From Martinezella lusitana (GTDB lineage Bacteria; Pseudomonadota; Alphaproteobacteria; Rhizobiales; Rhizobiaceae): a stretch of 64,000 nucleotides of DNA. The first letter of the stretch is position 1; each line of letters begins with the position of its first letter. The DNA lies in assembly GCF_010668395.1 (NCBI RefSeq), contig NZ_WUEY01000004.1, positions 496,001 to 560,000 of the forward strand, written 5' to 3'. A model generated the notes under the pieces. The model searched no databases and was not told where the DNA came from. It worked only from the letters and a program-made list of their open reading frames with translations. Positions 1-7,839 of the stretch are shown piece by piece. The translations under genes were made by a program, and so were the position numbers.

Positions 1-9
1 CTCGCACAT
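1..9 (-). CDS. 5' end of a gene leaving the left edge
   Basis: Read on the minus strand, an ATG at 9 is followed by two open codons (TGC GAG) before the window ends. It is preceded, five to six bases upstream, by a strong GAGGAGG ribosome binding site (about 14-20). This looks like the start of a gene transcribed divergently from the SorC regulator at 240. Only three codons are visible, so the product cannot be named. Being divergent from a sugar regulator, it is probably the first gene of the target operon. Confidence 0.45.
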
Positions 10-98
10 TGTCCTCCTCGACTGGACAAGACCGAATTCCTCACTGCTGACTATCAGCAATCTCGCACCGAAAAGTCAAGGACATTTGTGCAATTCGA

Positions 99-126
99 TT
101 GACATAAGTTTCATGTCATAGAATAT
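99..126. promoter_or_regulatory. Putative promoter and SorC-type operator
   Basis: TGACAT (100-105) and ATGTCA (113-118) form a perfect 6-bp inverted repeat around a 7-bp spacer. It overlaps a TTGACA -35-like hexamer (99-104), with a GAATAT -10-like hexamer (121-126) sixteen bases on. It lies in the divergent intergenic region ahead of the SorC-family gene. A 6-N7-6 palindrome of the same shape (different bases) stands before the smo operon at 13686, next to the second SorC-type regulator. The operator assignment is inference from position and symmetry. Confidence 0.45.
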
Positions 127-239
127 CGGCAGCAGAAGAGCCGATCTCGCCTGCTCCCACCATCCGCCATAGCCACATCTCGCATCCCGGGCGGATCATG
201 ACCTTAAATGGCGCGGGCGACAATCTTGCCGGAGGACCT

Positions 240-1229
240 GTGGCCAAACTGAGACGCGGAACCCATACCGCCTATTCGGAGACCTCGTCGCTGAGGCTTC
301 GCGCCGCATGGCTCTATTACAATCAGGGCCTGACGCAGAAGGACGTTGCCGAGCAGCTCGGCATCAGCCGCACCACCGTCATCCGCCTGCTGGACGAGGC
401 GATGCGCCGCGCCGAGGTGCAGATCTGGATCACCGAGGGCATCGACGATTGCGTCGAGCTGGCCATCAAGCTCGAACGCACCTACGGGCTGGACGAAGCG
501 ATCGTCGTACCCGCGCCGGCGAACGGCGACGTCAATGCGCAGGCAAAGAGCGTCGGCCTGGCGCTCGGCCAGTTCCTGACGGAAGCCATCCCCGACAATT
601 ATACGATCGGTGTCGGCTGGGGCCGGACGATGACGGCCTCGCTCGCGAGCTTCCGCCCTCCCCGCCGCGACAATTGCAAGGTGGTCTCCCTGCTCGGCGG
701 CATCGTCGCCGTCCACCAGACCAATCCGATCGACTATACATGGCGCCTGGCCAGCCAGCTCGGCGCGGAATGCTACATGTTCCTGGCGCCGCTCCTGGTC
801 GATTCCGTCGAGACCAAGCGCAATCTGATCGAAAAATGCGGCCTCGAAGCCATCTACCGGCTGGCGGAGAACCTCGATCTCGCCATCGTCAGCTGCGGCG
901 ACATCGGCCCGCAATCGACCTCGCTTTCGGAAGGCTTCATCTCGAAGCGCGAGCTGGAGGAATTGATCGAGGCCGGCTGCGTCTGCGACACCATGTTCAA
1001 CTTCCTCGACGCCGAGGGCAATTCCGTCGATCATCCGATCAACAAGCGGGTGATGTCCGTGGATCTTGATACGCTCAAGAAGGCGAAGCACATCGTCATT
1101 TCCTCCGGCGGCGCCCACCGCGCCCAGGCGATCAGCGCGACCATCAAGCGCATCGGCTGCAATACGTTGATCACGGATGAAAGCGCCGCCAAGGCATTGC
1201 TGCAGATGGCTATGGCGAAGGCGGCTTGA
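240..1229 (+). CDS. SorC/DeoR-family sugar-binding transcriptional regulator
   Basis: One-component regulator of carbohydrate genes. An N-terminal helix-turn-helix (LTQKDVAEQLGISRTTVIRLL, just after a hydrophobic LRAAWLYYNQG helix) is followed by a long C-terminal sugar-phosphate-binding fold (GVGWGRT, VVSLLGGI, SCGDIG motifs) typical of SorC proteins. I prefer the GTG at 240, which has GGAGG four bases upstream. An in-frame ATG at 198 would add 14 residues but has a weaker ribosome site. It is divergent from the gene at the left edge, which is its probable target. The effector cannot be told from sequence; polyol or sugar phosphates are usual in the family. Confidence 0.9.
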   Translation: MAKLRRGTHTAYSETSSLRLRAAWLYYNQGLTQKDVAEQLGISRTTVIRLLDEAMRRAEVQIWITEGIDDCVELAIKLERTYGLDEAIVVPAPANGDVNAQAKSVGLALGQFLTEAIPDNYTIGVGWGRTMTASLASFRPPRRDNCKVVSLLGGIVAVHQTNPIDYTWRLASQLGAECYMFLAPLLVDSVETKRNLIEKCGLEAIYRLAENLDLAIVSCGDIGPQSTSLSEGFISKRELEELIEAGCVCDTMFNFLDAEGNSVDHPINKRVMSVDLDTLKKAKHIVISSGGAHRAQAISATIKRIGCNTLITDESAAKALLQMAMAKAA

Positions 1230-1267
1230 GGAGACGGCTGTCAGCTCCGTATTCGGCGAAAGTGCGA

Positions 1268-1301
1268 TACCCCCTCTGTCACTGTCGTGACAGAGGGGGT
1301 A
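1268..1301. terminator. Perfect 14-bp hairpin between convergent genes
   Basis: TACCCCCTCTGTCA (1268-1281) pairs perfectly with TGACAGAGGGGGTA (1288-1301) around a six-base loop. It lies between the convergent sorC-type gene (ends 1229) and the ada-like gene (ends 1341). There is no T tract on either side, so it may act as a transcription block or mRNA 3'-end stabiliser rather than a classic intrinsic terminator. Confidence 0.6.
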
Positions 1302-1340
1302 CTGCGGGCTCGGCAAACTCCGAACCTGCGAAAACACCCC

Positions 1341-2213
1341 TCAAGCATCCCCCGATTCCCATCCCAGTATGGCGCGCTTGCGCGTCAGGCCCCAATGATA
1401 GCCGGTGAGCTGGCCGTTCTTGCCGAGTGCGCGGTGGCAGGGCACGACGAAGGAGATCGGGTTACGGCCGACGGCCGCGCCCACGGCCCGCATCGCCGTC
1501 GGCTGGCCGATATCCCTTGCGATATCGGAATAGCTCACGGCACGGCCCATCGGGATCTTCAAAAGGCTTTCCCAGACGCGCAGCTGGAAATCCGAGCCGA
1601 TCAGCACCACCCGCAGCGGCTGGTCGCTCGACCAGTTCGATCGCTCGAAGATGCGCGCCGCATAGGGCGCCGTCGCCTGCGGATCCTCGATGAACTGCGC
1701 GTTCGGCCAGCGGCAGGTCATATCGGCCAGACAGGCCTTTTCATCGCCGCTGTCGCTGAAGGCAAGGCCGGCGAGACCGCGATCCGTGACCATGATCAGG
1801 GCAAGGCCGAAGGGGGAGATGTGGAACGCATAGCGCATCACCAGCCCGCTGCCCTTGGCCTTCCATTCGCCTGGCGACATTGCCTCGTGCGTGACAAAGA
1901 GATCGTGCAGCCGGCTGGGCCCCGAAAGGCCGACTTCGAAGGATGTCTCCAGCAGCGGCAGATCCTCCTTGCGCAGGAGCCGCTTGGCATGATCGAGCGT
2001 GACGGCCTGAAGGAACGCCTTGGGCGACAGTCCAGCCCAGCGCGTGAACGTCTTCTGCAATTGGGTCGGCGACTGGCCGAGCCTTTCGGCAAGCATCTCC
2101 AGCGACGGCTGGTCGCGATACTCCTCGGTAATGAGCTCGATGACCTCCCGCACGGTCTCGTAATCCTGACCTTCCGGCGTGATGTCTTTCTTCAGCTGTG
2201 CAATCGCATTCAT
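1341..2213 (-). CDS. ada: Ada-like bifunctional AraC regulator / O6-methylguanine-DNA methyltransferase
   Basis: Repairs O6-alkylguanine by transferring the alkyl group to its own cysteine. The 290-residue protein has an AraC-type HTH in the first half (RLGQSPTQLQKTFTRWAGLSPKAFLQ) and a C-terminal methyltransferase domain with the acceptor motif VVPCHRAL. The N-terminal methylphosphotriester-binding domain of E. coli Ada, with its zinc cysteines, is absent: the protein begins only about 20 residues before the AraC region. The start at 2213 has AAGGAG eight bases upstream. This short Ada architecture is common in alphaproteobacteria; without the phosphotriester sensor it may not be autoinduced as in E. 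coli. Confidence 0.88.
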   Translation of the reverse strand: MNAIAQLKKDITPEGQDYETVREVIELITEEYRDQPSLEMLAERLGQSPTQLQKTFTRWAGLSPKAFLQAVTLDHAKRLLRKEDLPLLETSFEVGLSGPSRLHDLFVTHEAMSPGEWKAKGSGLVMRYAFHISPFGLALIMVTDRGLAGLAFSDSGDEKACLADMTCRWPNAQFIEDPQATAPYAARIFERSNWSSDQPLRVVLIGSDFQLRVWESLLKIPMGRAVSYSDIARDIGQPTAMRAVGAAVGRNPISFVVPCHRALGKNGQLTGYHWGLTRKRAILGWESGDA

Positions 2214-2325
2214 GTTCTTTCTCCTTGGAAAGGAGAAAACCACGGCAGAAGGGGTAAAACCACCCGTTTCTTGCGTAAGCGGGCTCCCTGCGGAAATGTG
2301 ATTGTGCCGGCTTTGCTGAAAGCGC

Positions 2326-2829
2326 TCATATCCGCTGCGTGACTGTGGCAAGCGCGCGCTTGAAGGCCTTGGCAAAGCTCTCGCGATCCTCCGGATTGAG
2401 GAAGGAGCCGACGTCGGTGTCGTGGCTTCTGTCGCGGACATGCATCGACACGACCCCGATCTCGCGGTGGCGGCGAACCAGAAACCGCGTCCAGAACGGA
2501 TTGAAATGATGTTCCACCATCCGCCCGGTCGGCGAGAACTTGCGGATGGAAACATTGGTGCGCGATACCGTCACCTCTTCGCGCACGCGCCCCGAGCGGT
2601 AGTTGAGCCAGAAGGCGCCGTAGAGCAGGAAGAAATCGGCGCCGAAGAAGAAACCGACCGGCCATGCGCCGCGCGTGACGAAGAGAATGCTGTAGAACAA
2701 GCAGACGGTGCCGGCCAAGGCGAGCATGACCTTGAACCCCTTTCGTCCGAGCGAGCGATGGGGAAACAATTCGGCGGCGAAAACCGGCCTGCTGCCGTCT
2801 GCCGCCGTATCGGCGTTGCGTTCCGTCAT
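2326..2829 (-). CDS. DUF2244 domain membrane protein
   Basis: About 167 residues. Two adjacent hydrophobic segments (KVMLALAGTVCLFYSILF and VGFFFGADFFLLYGAFW) form a membrane hairpin. A cytoplasmic tail follows with RTNVSIRKFSPTGRMVEHHFNPFWTRF-like features and a GSFLNPEDRESFAKAFKRAL end typical of DUF2244. Function is unknown. The family occurs widely in alphaproteobacteria, often beside nth as here. Start is uncertain: ATG at 2829, or an upstream ATG at 2853 that would make its start codon overlap that of nth on the other strand. Confidence 0.8.
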   Translation of the reverse strand: MTERNADTAADGSRPVFAAELFPHRSLGRKGFKVMLALAGTVCLFYSILFVTRGAWPVGFFFGADFFLLYGAFWLNYRSGRVREEVTVSRTNVSIRKFSPTGRMVEHHFNPFWTRFLVRRHREIGVVSMHVRDRSHDTDVGSFLNPEDRESFAKAFKRALATVTQRI

Positions 2830-2851
2830 AGGACTTGAGTATAGGTCGTTC

Positions 2852-3631
2852 ATGGCAAATCTTAAGATCAAATCCAGCGCCCAAACCGCGAAAAAGTCAA
2901 ATGCGACCGCAGGCCGCAAGCCGACCGTAAAGAGCCTTTATTCCAAGGCGGACCTGGAAGAGATCTTCCGCCGCTTTTCCATCCAGCGGCCGGAGCCCAA
3001 GGGTGAGCTGGAGCACGTCAATCCCTTCACGCTGGTCGTCGCCGTGGCGCTGTCCGCGCAGGCGACCGATGCCGGCGTCAACAAGGCGACGCGCGCCCTC
3101 TTCGCCATTGCCGACACGCCGCAGAAGATGCTCGATCTCGGCGAGGAACGTATCCGCGAATACATCAAGACGATCGGCCTTTACCGCAACAAGGCGAAGA
3201 ACGTCGTGGCGCTGTCGGAAAAGCTGATTACCGATTTCGGCGGCGAGGTGCCGCGGACGCGCGAGGAGCTGATGACCTTGCCGGGCGTCGGCCGCAAGAC
3301 CGCAAACGTCGTGCTGTCCATGGCTTTCGGCCAGGCGACGATGGCCGTCGACACGCACATCTTCCGCATTGCCAACCGGCTGCTGCTGGCGCCCGGCAAG
3401 ACGCCGGACGAAGTCGAGCAGCGGCTGATGAAGATCATTCCCGACCAGTATCTCTACCATGCCCACCATTGGCTGATCCTGCATGGGCGCTACTGCTGCA
3501 AGGCGCGCAAGCCGGAATGCGAACGCTGCGTCATAGCCGACCTCTGTCGGTCGCCGGAAAAGACCTGGGATATCCCCGCCCCGCTGGTCGAACTGCCGGC
3601 GCAGATCATCGGTACGCAGGCGGGCGCCTAG
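2852..3631 (+). CDS. nth: Endonuclease III (DNA glycosylase/AP lyase)
   Basis: Base-excision repair enzyme that removes oxidised pyrimidines and nicks the abasic site. The 259-residue protein carries the helix-hairpin-helix LPGVGRKTANVVL with the catalytic lysine, the catalytic aspartate in AVDTHIFRIANRL, and a C-terminal [4Fe-4S] loop with spacing C-x6-C-x2-C-x5-C (CKARKPECERCVIADLC). The start at 2852 (MANLKIK) gives an N-terminal tail of about 35 residues rich in lysine, usual for rhizobial Nth; a longer reading back to 2708 runs through the divergent DUF2244 gene and is not credible. It converges with the following membrane-protein gene with a two-base gap. Confidence 0.95.
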   Translation: MANLKIKSSAQTAKKSNATAGRKPTVKSLYSKADLEEIFRRFSIQRPEPKGELEHVNPFTLVVAVALSAQATDAGVNKATRALFAIADTPQKMLDLGEERIREYIKTIGLYRNKAKNVVALSEKLITDFGGEVPRTREELMTLPGVGRKTANVVLSMAFGQATMAVDTHIFRIANRLLLAPGKTPDEVEQRLMKIIPDQYLYHAHHWLILHGRYCCKARKPECERCVIADLCRSPEKTWDIPAPLVELPAQIIGTQAGA

Positions 3632-3633
3632 GA

Positions 3634-4350
3634 CTACCGCGCTCTCAGGGCCGTCTCCTGCCGCGATATGAGCTTGTGCAGATGCACCATCATCCCGGCG
3701 GCGAACAGCGGCGTCAGCAGGTTGAGAAGCGGGATCGCCAGAAACGCCGCGATGACCAGGCCAGCCGAAAAGACCGTCAAGGCGTGCTTGACGCGGAACT
3801 GCCGCGCCTCATCCGGCGTGCGAAAGCGCATGGCCGCGAATTCGAAGAATTCCCGGCCGAGCAGATAGCCGTTTACCAAAAAGAAGGCGACGAGATTGAC
3901 GCCCGGAATGAACAGCAGGAACAGCGCCACGATATTGCCGACGATGACGACGCCGAGAAACCGCACCGAGCTTTTCATGGCGGCGGCGATCGGCATGGCC
4001 GTTCCGGGAGCATCTCCGGGATAGTTCCGCTTCTCCACGACCTCAGCGACATCATCGAGAAAGAGGCCGGCGATCAGCGCCGTGACGGGCGAGATCAGCA
4101 GCGCCATCGCCAGTGCCAATGCGATACCGGCAAAAATGGCAAGGAAGAGCGTAAGCCAGCCCGTCCAGTCCGAAGTGGATGGCATGAAGCCCTGCAGCCA
4201 GGGAAGGATGAAGGAATTGAATGCGCCGCGCAGTGCGAACCAGAGCGCGACAAGCGCAAACAGTGTCAGGCCCACAACCTTCCAGAAAACCTTTCGCGTC
4301 TCGGGCGCAAAGAGATTGGCAAGAGAAAGGCGCGCTGCAAGGACAATCAT
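3634..4350 (-). CDS. EI24/CysZ-family integral membrane protein
   Basis: A 238-residue protein with at least four strongly hydrophobic segments (for example VVGLTLFALVALWFALRG, LFLAIFAGIALALAMALLI, VVIVGNIVALFLLFIPGVNLVAFFLVNG, VFSAGLVIAAFLAIPLL). The conserved region NLVAFFLVNGYLLGREFFEFAAMRF, where an amphipathic segment follows the third hydrophobic block, is diagnostic of the EI24/CysZ family. CysZ takes up sulfate in E. coli, but alphaproteobacterial members stand alone, without cysteine genes, and their substrate is not established. No neighbouring sulfur gene supports sulfate here. Confidence 0.8.
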   Translation of the reverse strand: MIVLAARLSLANLFAPETRKVFWKVVGLTLFALVALWFALRGAFNSFILPWLQGFMPSTSDWTGWLTLFLAIFAGIALALAMALLISPVTALIAGLFLDDVAEVVEKRNYPGDAPGTAMPIAAAMKSSVRFLGVVIVGNIVALFLLFIPGVNLVAFFLVNGYLLGREFFEFAAMRFRTPDEARQFRVKHALTVFSAGLVIAAFLAIPLLNLLTPLFAAGMMVHLHKLISRQETALRAR

Positions 4351-4456
4351 TCGGTCGATCCCGTTTCAGTGGTAACCGGAGACCTAGGAAGCGGTTGCAT
4401 CGATATCAATATCTCGCGCGGATATATGAGTATGCTCAATTAAAAATTTGAATTAT

Positions 4457-4472
4457 TGTAATACAGATTACA
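4457..4472. promoter_or_regulatory. Putative RpiR operator
   Basis: TGTAAT (4457-4462) and ATTACA (4467-4472) form a perfect inverted repeat with a four-base spacer, in an AT-rich patch 80 bases ahead of the RpiR-family gene. The half-sites equal those of the consensus bound by HexR, an RpiR-family regulator (TGTAAT/ATTACA half-sites with a three-base centre). Assignment to this regulator is inference. Confidence 0.4.
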
Positions 4473-4551
4473 CTAATATATTCTGTGCTTCACATTAAGA
4501 ACAACAATCAAAACAAGATCGGCAATCCGATTAGATTTGCATGGCCGATTG

Positions 4552-5457
4552 ATGCAGAAATTTGTGCAACCAGACAACGGAAAGACCATCGACGAGGCGC
4601 AAACTTTGGAAGACCTCAGCCAGAGACTTAAGCAATATATAAAGGTCGGCACTCCGGCCGAGCGAAGAATTGCTAAGTATTTCTCCGAGCACCTGAACGA
4701 ACTGCCGTTCGAAACGGCTTCTTCGGTTGCCGACAGGCTGGAGCTGAGCCCGATGACGGTGGGACGATTCTTGCGCTCGCTCGGCTATCACGGGCTGGAC
4801 GGTATCAAGGTCCACCTCAAGGAAAATGCGCCCGCGCTGGCGTCGCAATTGCCGAGCGTGCTCGAACAGTTACAGAAGGATGCCAGCGAGGGCCGCCCGC
4901 TTGCGACCCAGATCGCCGAACAGGTCGAGATGCTGCAGCATATCTACAACCTCGCCGGCCAGCCGCAATGGCAGGAGGCGGTCGCAACGATCCTGTCCTC
5001 TGGAAGTGTCTTCGTCACCTCCCATCCCGGCCTCGCCGGGATCGGACGCTATTTCAGCGATCGACTGACCTTTGCCCGCGATCAGGTCCTGTTCCTCGAC
5101 GGCGCCAATGGCAGTTACATCGAGCTGTTTGGCGGACCGTCCGATGACGGGGTGCTTGTCGTCGTGGACTCTCAAAGCTTCGTCTCGTCGCGCCTGCTGG
5201 CCCGCTCCGCACGCCGGGCCGGATGCAAGGTGCTGCTGGTAACGGGCCAGTTTACCGAATGGGCGCATGAATTCGCAAATATCACGCTGTCCCTGCCGCC
5301 CCAGCGGGCCAACGGTCCGGAGAACCTCCCCGCCATGATGTCGCTGCTGGAATATCTGGCGGTGGCTGTCATCCATGCCGCGGGCGAAACGGCGGAAATC
5401 CGGAGCCGCCGCATAGAAGAACTTCAAGGCATGTTCGTCCACGCGCCGCTCAGGTAA
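4552..5457 (+). CDS. MurR/RpiR-family transcriptional regulator
   Basis: About 301 residues with the family's two-domain plan. The N-terminal HTH_6 domain (PAERRIAKYFSEHLNELPFETASSVADRLELSPMTVGRFLRSLGYHGLDGIK) is followed by a SIS sugar-phosphate-binding domain from about residue 120 (SSGSVFVTSHPGLAGIGRYFSDRL, GVLVVVDSQSF, LLVTGQ). I chose ATG 4552; an in-frame TTG lies at 4537. It is divergent from the EI24/CysZ-like gene and convergent with the FGGY kinase (eight bases apart), so the targets are not obvious from position. SIS-type RpiR proteins usually sense phosphosugars. Confidence 0.88.
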   Translation: MQKFVQPDNGKTIDEAQTLEDLSQRLKQYIKVGTPAERRIAKYFSEHLNELPFETASSVADRLELSPMTVGRFLRSLGYHGLDGIKVHLKENAPALASQLPSVLEQLQKDASEGRPLATQIAEQVEMLQHIYNLAGQPQWQEAVATILSSGSVFVTSHPGLAGIGRYFSDRLTFARDQVLFLDGANGSYIELFGGPSDDGVLVVVDSQSFVSSRLLARSARRAGCKVLLVTGQFTEWAHEFANITLSLPPQRANGPENLPAMMSLLEYLAVAVIHAAGETAEIRSRRIEELQGMFVHAPLR

Positions 5458-5465
5458 ACCGCCGG

Positions 5466-7049
5466 CTATTCCATGGCGTCCAGTTCCGCGCGATGACGGT
5501 ACATGGCGAGGAAGCGCCTGTAGTCGCGATCGTAAAGCGCCTGCTTTTCGGCATCCGGCAGCCGTTCGTGACTGCCCGGATACATCGCAGCACCCGCCGC
5601 CCCCAGGCTCTCATGGAGACCGCAGGAGACGGACGCGGCAATCGCCGTGCCGAGAAGCACCGTCTCGTTCATCTTCGGCATCACGACCTTGCAGCCGGTC
5701 ACATCGGAATAGAGCTCCATGAGCACCGAATTCTTTACATGACCGCCGGCGACATGCAGCGTGTCGGGCACATAGCCATAGTCCCGCATCCGCTCGAGGA
5801 TGTGGCGGATGCCGAGCGCGATACCGACGCTGGTGCGCCAGTAGAGGCGGCAGAGACCATCGAAGGAGGCGTCCAGCGTCATGCCGCTGATGACGCCGAG
5901 TGCGTGCGGATCGGCGAGCGGCGAGCGGTTGCCGTGAAAATCGGGCAATACATGGATACGCCCGCCGAGGGAGTCGCCCTCGGCAAGCCGCAGCTCGGCA
6001 ATGCGCCGCACGATACGATCATGCAGGGCCGCCGTCGGCGGACCGCCGGCCGCGTGCATGCTGACGATATGGTCGAGAAGCGCGCCCGTTGCCGACTGCC
6101 CGGCCTCGGCAAGCCACATGCCCGGAAACACGGCCTCGTAGTAAGGTCCCCACATGCCGGTGCTGCGCTTGCGCTCCCGCGCGAAGGAGACGACGCAGCT
6201 CGAGGTGCCGGCTATCAGCGCCAGCTGATGCTCCAACGTACCGGCATCGCCGGCATGGCCCGCAAGCGCGCCAAGCGCCCCGGCATAGGCGTCGATCATG
6301 CCCGCGCCGACGTGACATGCGCGATCGAGCCCCAGCGCCTCGGCCGCTTCGGCCGTCAAAGTGCCGATGCTCTTGCCGACGGGAACGCTCTCCTCGGGCA
6401 GGCCGCCGCGTTCCCGCAGATCGCCAAGGCCGATCACATTGAGAAAATCGGCCTGCCAGCCCGGCTCGCGATGGGCGAGGTAGTTCCATTTCGCCACCAG
6501 CGTCGAGCGCGACCGGGCCAGAGAGCCCGTCGCCTTCCAGGTCATGAAATCGGCAAGATCGAAGAAATAACCGGCCTGCGCCCAGCTTTGCGGCAGGTTC
6601 TCCTTCAGCCACATCAGCTTCGGCATTTCCATTTCCGGCGACATGAAATCGCCGGAATAGTCCAGAACCTCGTGCTTCGTGGCCGTGCAGTAATCTGCCT
6701 CGGCGAGCGCGCGGTGATCGAGCCAGACGATGGTGTCGAACCGGCTTTCGCCGCCCGTGGAAACGGTGAGCTGCCCGCCATCGCGATCGCGCACGACCAG
6801 CGAGCAGGTTGCATCGAAGCCGATCGCGCCGATGACGGATGCATCGACGCCGGAGGCATTCACGGCCGAGCGAACGGCAGTGCAGACGGCGGCCCAAATG
6901 TTTTCGGAATCGTGCTCGGCGTGGTTTTCGCGCGGGCGATTCATCAGGATCGGATGCTCGCTCTTGGCCAGCAACGAGCCACTCGCCGTGAAGACACCGG
7001 CGCGTGCGCTACTTGTGCCGATATCGACCGCAACTACGTGATCACGCAT
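5466..7049 (-). CDS. FGGY-family carbohydrate kinase (ribulokinase-like)
   Basis: ATP-dependent sugar kinase of 527 residues, last gene of the polyol operon. It begins with the phosphate-binding VAVDIGTSSARAGVF, has the second nucleotide motif LIAGTSSCVVSF, and a C-terminal adenosine motif HVAGGHVKNSVLMELYSDVTG. Length and the DIGTSSARAG type fit the ribulo-/D-ribulokinase side of the family rather than short xylulokinases. In smo/mtl-type loci of alphaproteobacteria the kinase phosphorylates the ketose made by the polyol dehydrogenase (xylulose, ribulose or fructose). The exact ketose is not determinable. It ends 20 bases before the start of no other gene on its strand and converges with rpiR. 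Confidence 0.88.
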   Translation of the reverse strand: MRDHVVAVDIGTSSARAGVFTASGSLLAKSEHPILMNRPRENHAEHDSENIWAAVCTAVRSAVNASGVDASVIGAIGFDATCSLVVRDRDGGQLTVSTGGESRFDTIVWLDHRALAEADYCTATKHEVLDYSGDFMSPEMEMPKLMWLKENLPQSWAQAGYFFDLADFMTWKATGSLARSRSTLVAKWNYLAHREPGWQADFLNVIGLGDLRERGGLPEESVPVGKSIGTLTAEAAEALGLDRACHVGAGMIDAYAGALGALAGHAGDAGTLEHQLALIAGTSSCVVSFARERKRSTGMWGPYYEAVFPGMWLAEAGQSATGALLDHIVSMHAAGGPPTAALHDRIVRRIAELRLAEGDSLGGRIHVLPDFHGNRSPLADPHALGVISGMTLDASFDGLCRLYWRTSVGIALGIRHILERMRDYGYVPDTLHVAGGHVKNSVLMELYSDVTGCKVVMPKMNETVLLGTAIAASVSCGLHESLGAAGAAMYPGSHERLPDAEKQALYDRDYRRFLAMYRHRAELDAME

Positions 7050-7069
7050 GCAAAAGAGGTCCCGACCAC

Positions 7070-7744
7070 TTATCTCTTGTTGCGGACAAGTTGTATCAAT
7101 TCCGGCATTGCGTCAAACACGACTTCCGGCGAAAGCTGCTCCAGTTCCGCCCGGTAACTCGGCGAATGCGCATGCGAGCCGCCGGTAAATGCAAAGACCG
7201 TCATGCCGGCCGCGCGCGCCGCGGTAATGCCCGCCGGGCTGTCTTCCACGACGATGCACTCCTTCGGCGGCACGCCCATCTTTTCAGCCGCGTAAAGGAA
7301 GAGATCAGGCGCAGGCTTGCCGCGCTTGACCATGCTGGCGCTAAAAATGTTCGGCTCCAGCTTGCCGAGAAGGCCGGTCACGCCCAGCGACAGGCGGATG
7401 CGCTCCAGCTGGCTCGAAGAGGCGACGCAACGCGGCAGCGAAAGCGCATCCAATGTCGCCGCAATGCCGTCGATCGGCTTCAGCTCGTGCTTGAAGCGCT
7501 CGTAGAGATCGTTGCGGATGCGATCGAGAAATGCCTGGTCGATGAAGACATCGAATTCCGTCTGCATCGTATCGACGAGCGTCGCCAGGCTCTTGCCGAG
7601 GAAGCGGCTGTAGACATCCTCCTCGCTCATATCCACGCCGACATCGTGCATCGCCTGGATGAGCACGCCGACGGACAGCGGCTCGCTATCCACAAGCACA
7701 CCATCGCAATCGAAGATTACGAGGCCTGTTCCCTCACTCGTCAT
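7070..7744 (-). CDS. HAD-superfamily phosphatase (subfamily IA)
   Basis: 224 residues with the HAD motifs in order: nucleophile IFDCDGVLVDSE, motif II serine in CVASSSQLERI, and motif III/IV in KRGKPAPDLFLYAAEKMG and CIVVEDSPAGITAARAAGM. It resembles beta-phosphoglucomutase-like/sugar-phosphate phosphatases (CbbY/YniC type). Start at 7744 (MTSEGTGLVIF); an upstream extension to 7900 crosses the mtlK terminus and is rejected. It lies 20 bases upstream of the kinase and 95 bases after mtlK, behind a hairpin, so it probably belongs to the polyol operon, where it may dephosphorylate a dead-end sugar phosphate. Confidence 0.88.
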   Translation of the reverse strand: MTSEGTGLVIFDCDGVLVDSEPLSVGVLIQAMHDVGVDMSEEDVYSRFLGKSLATLVDTMQTEFDVFIDQAFLDRIRNDLYERFKHELKPIDGIAATLDALSLPRCVASSSQLERIRLSLGVTGLLGKLEPNIFSASMVKRGKPAPDLFLYAAEKMGVPPKECIVVEDSPAGITAARAAGMTVFAFTGGSHAHSPSYRAELEQLSPEVVFDAMPELIQLVRNKR

Positions 7745-7802
7745 CGCAGATCCAACCCGAATTCTGTTGCTGTCCCGCTTTCGAAATACGCGCGACAATG
7801 GA

Positions 7803-7834
7803 AAACGGCCGGAACAGGAGAACTCCGGCCGTTT
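7803..7834 (-). terminator. Intercistronic hairpin after mtlK
   Basis: AAACGGCCGGA (7803-7813) pairs with TCCGGCCGTTT (7824-7834), a perfect 11-bp stem six bases beyond the mtlK stop on the minus strand. Only a short T run follows, so it probably attenuates rather than blocks transcription into the HAD and kinase genes. Confidence 0.5.
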
Positions 7835-7839
7835 GAAAG

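Noticed and set aside
204..1337. Long minus-strand frame opposite the first SorC gene
   Set aside because: Arg/Gly/Asp-rich composition typical of GC-rich shadow frames, and it lies opposite a clear SorC gene.
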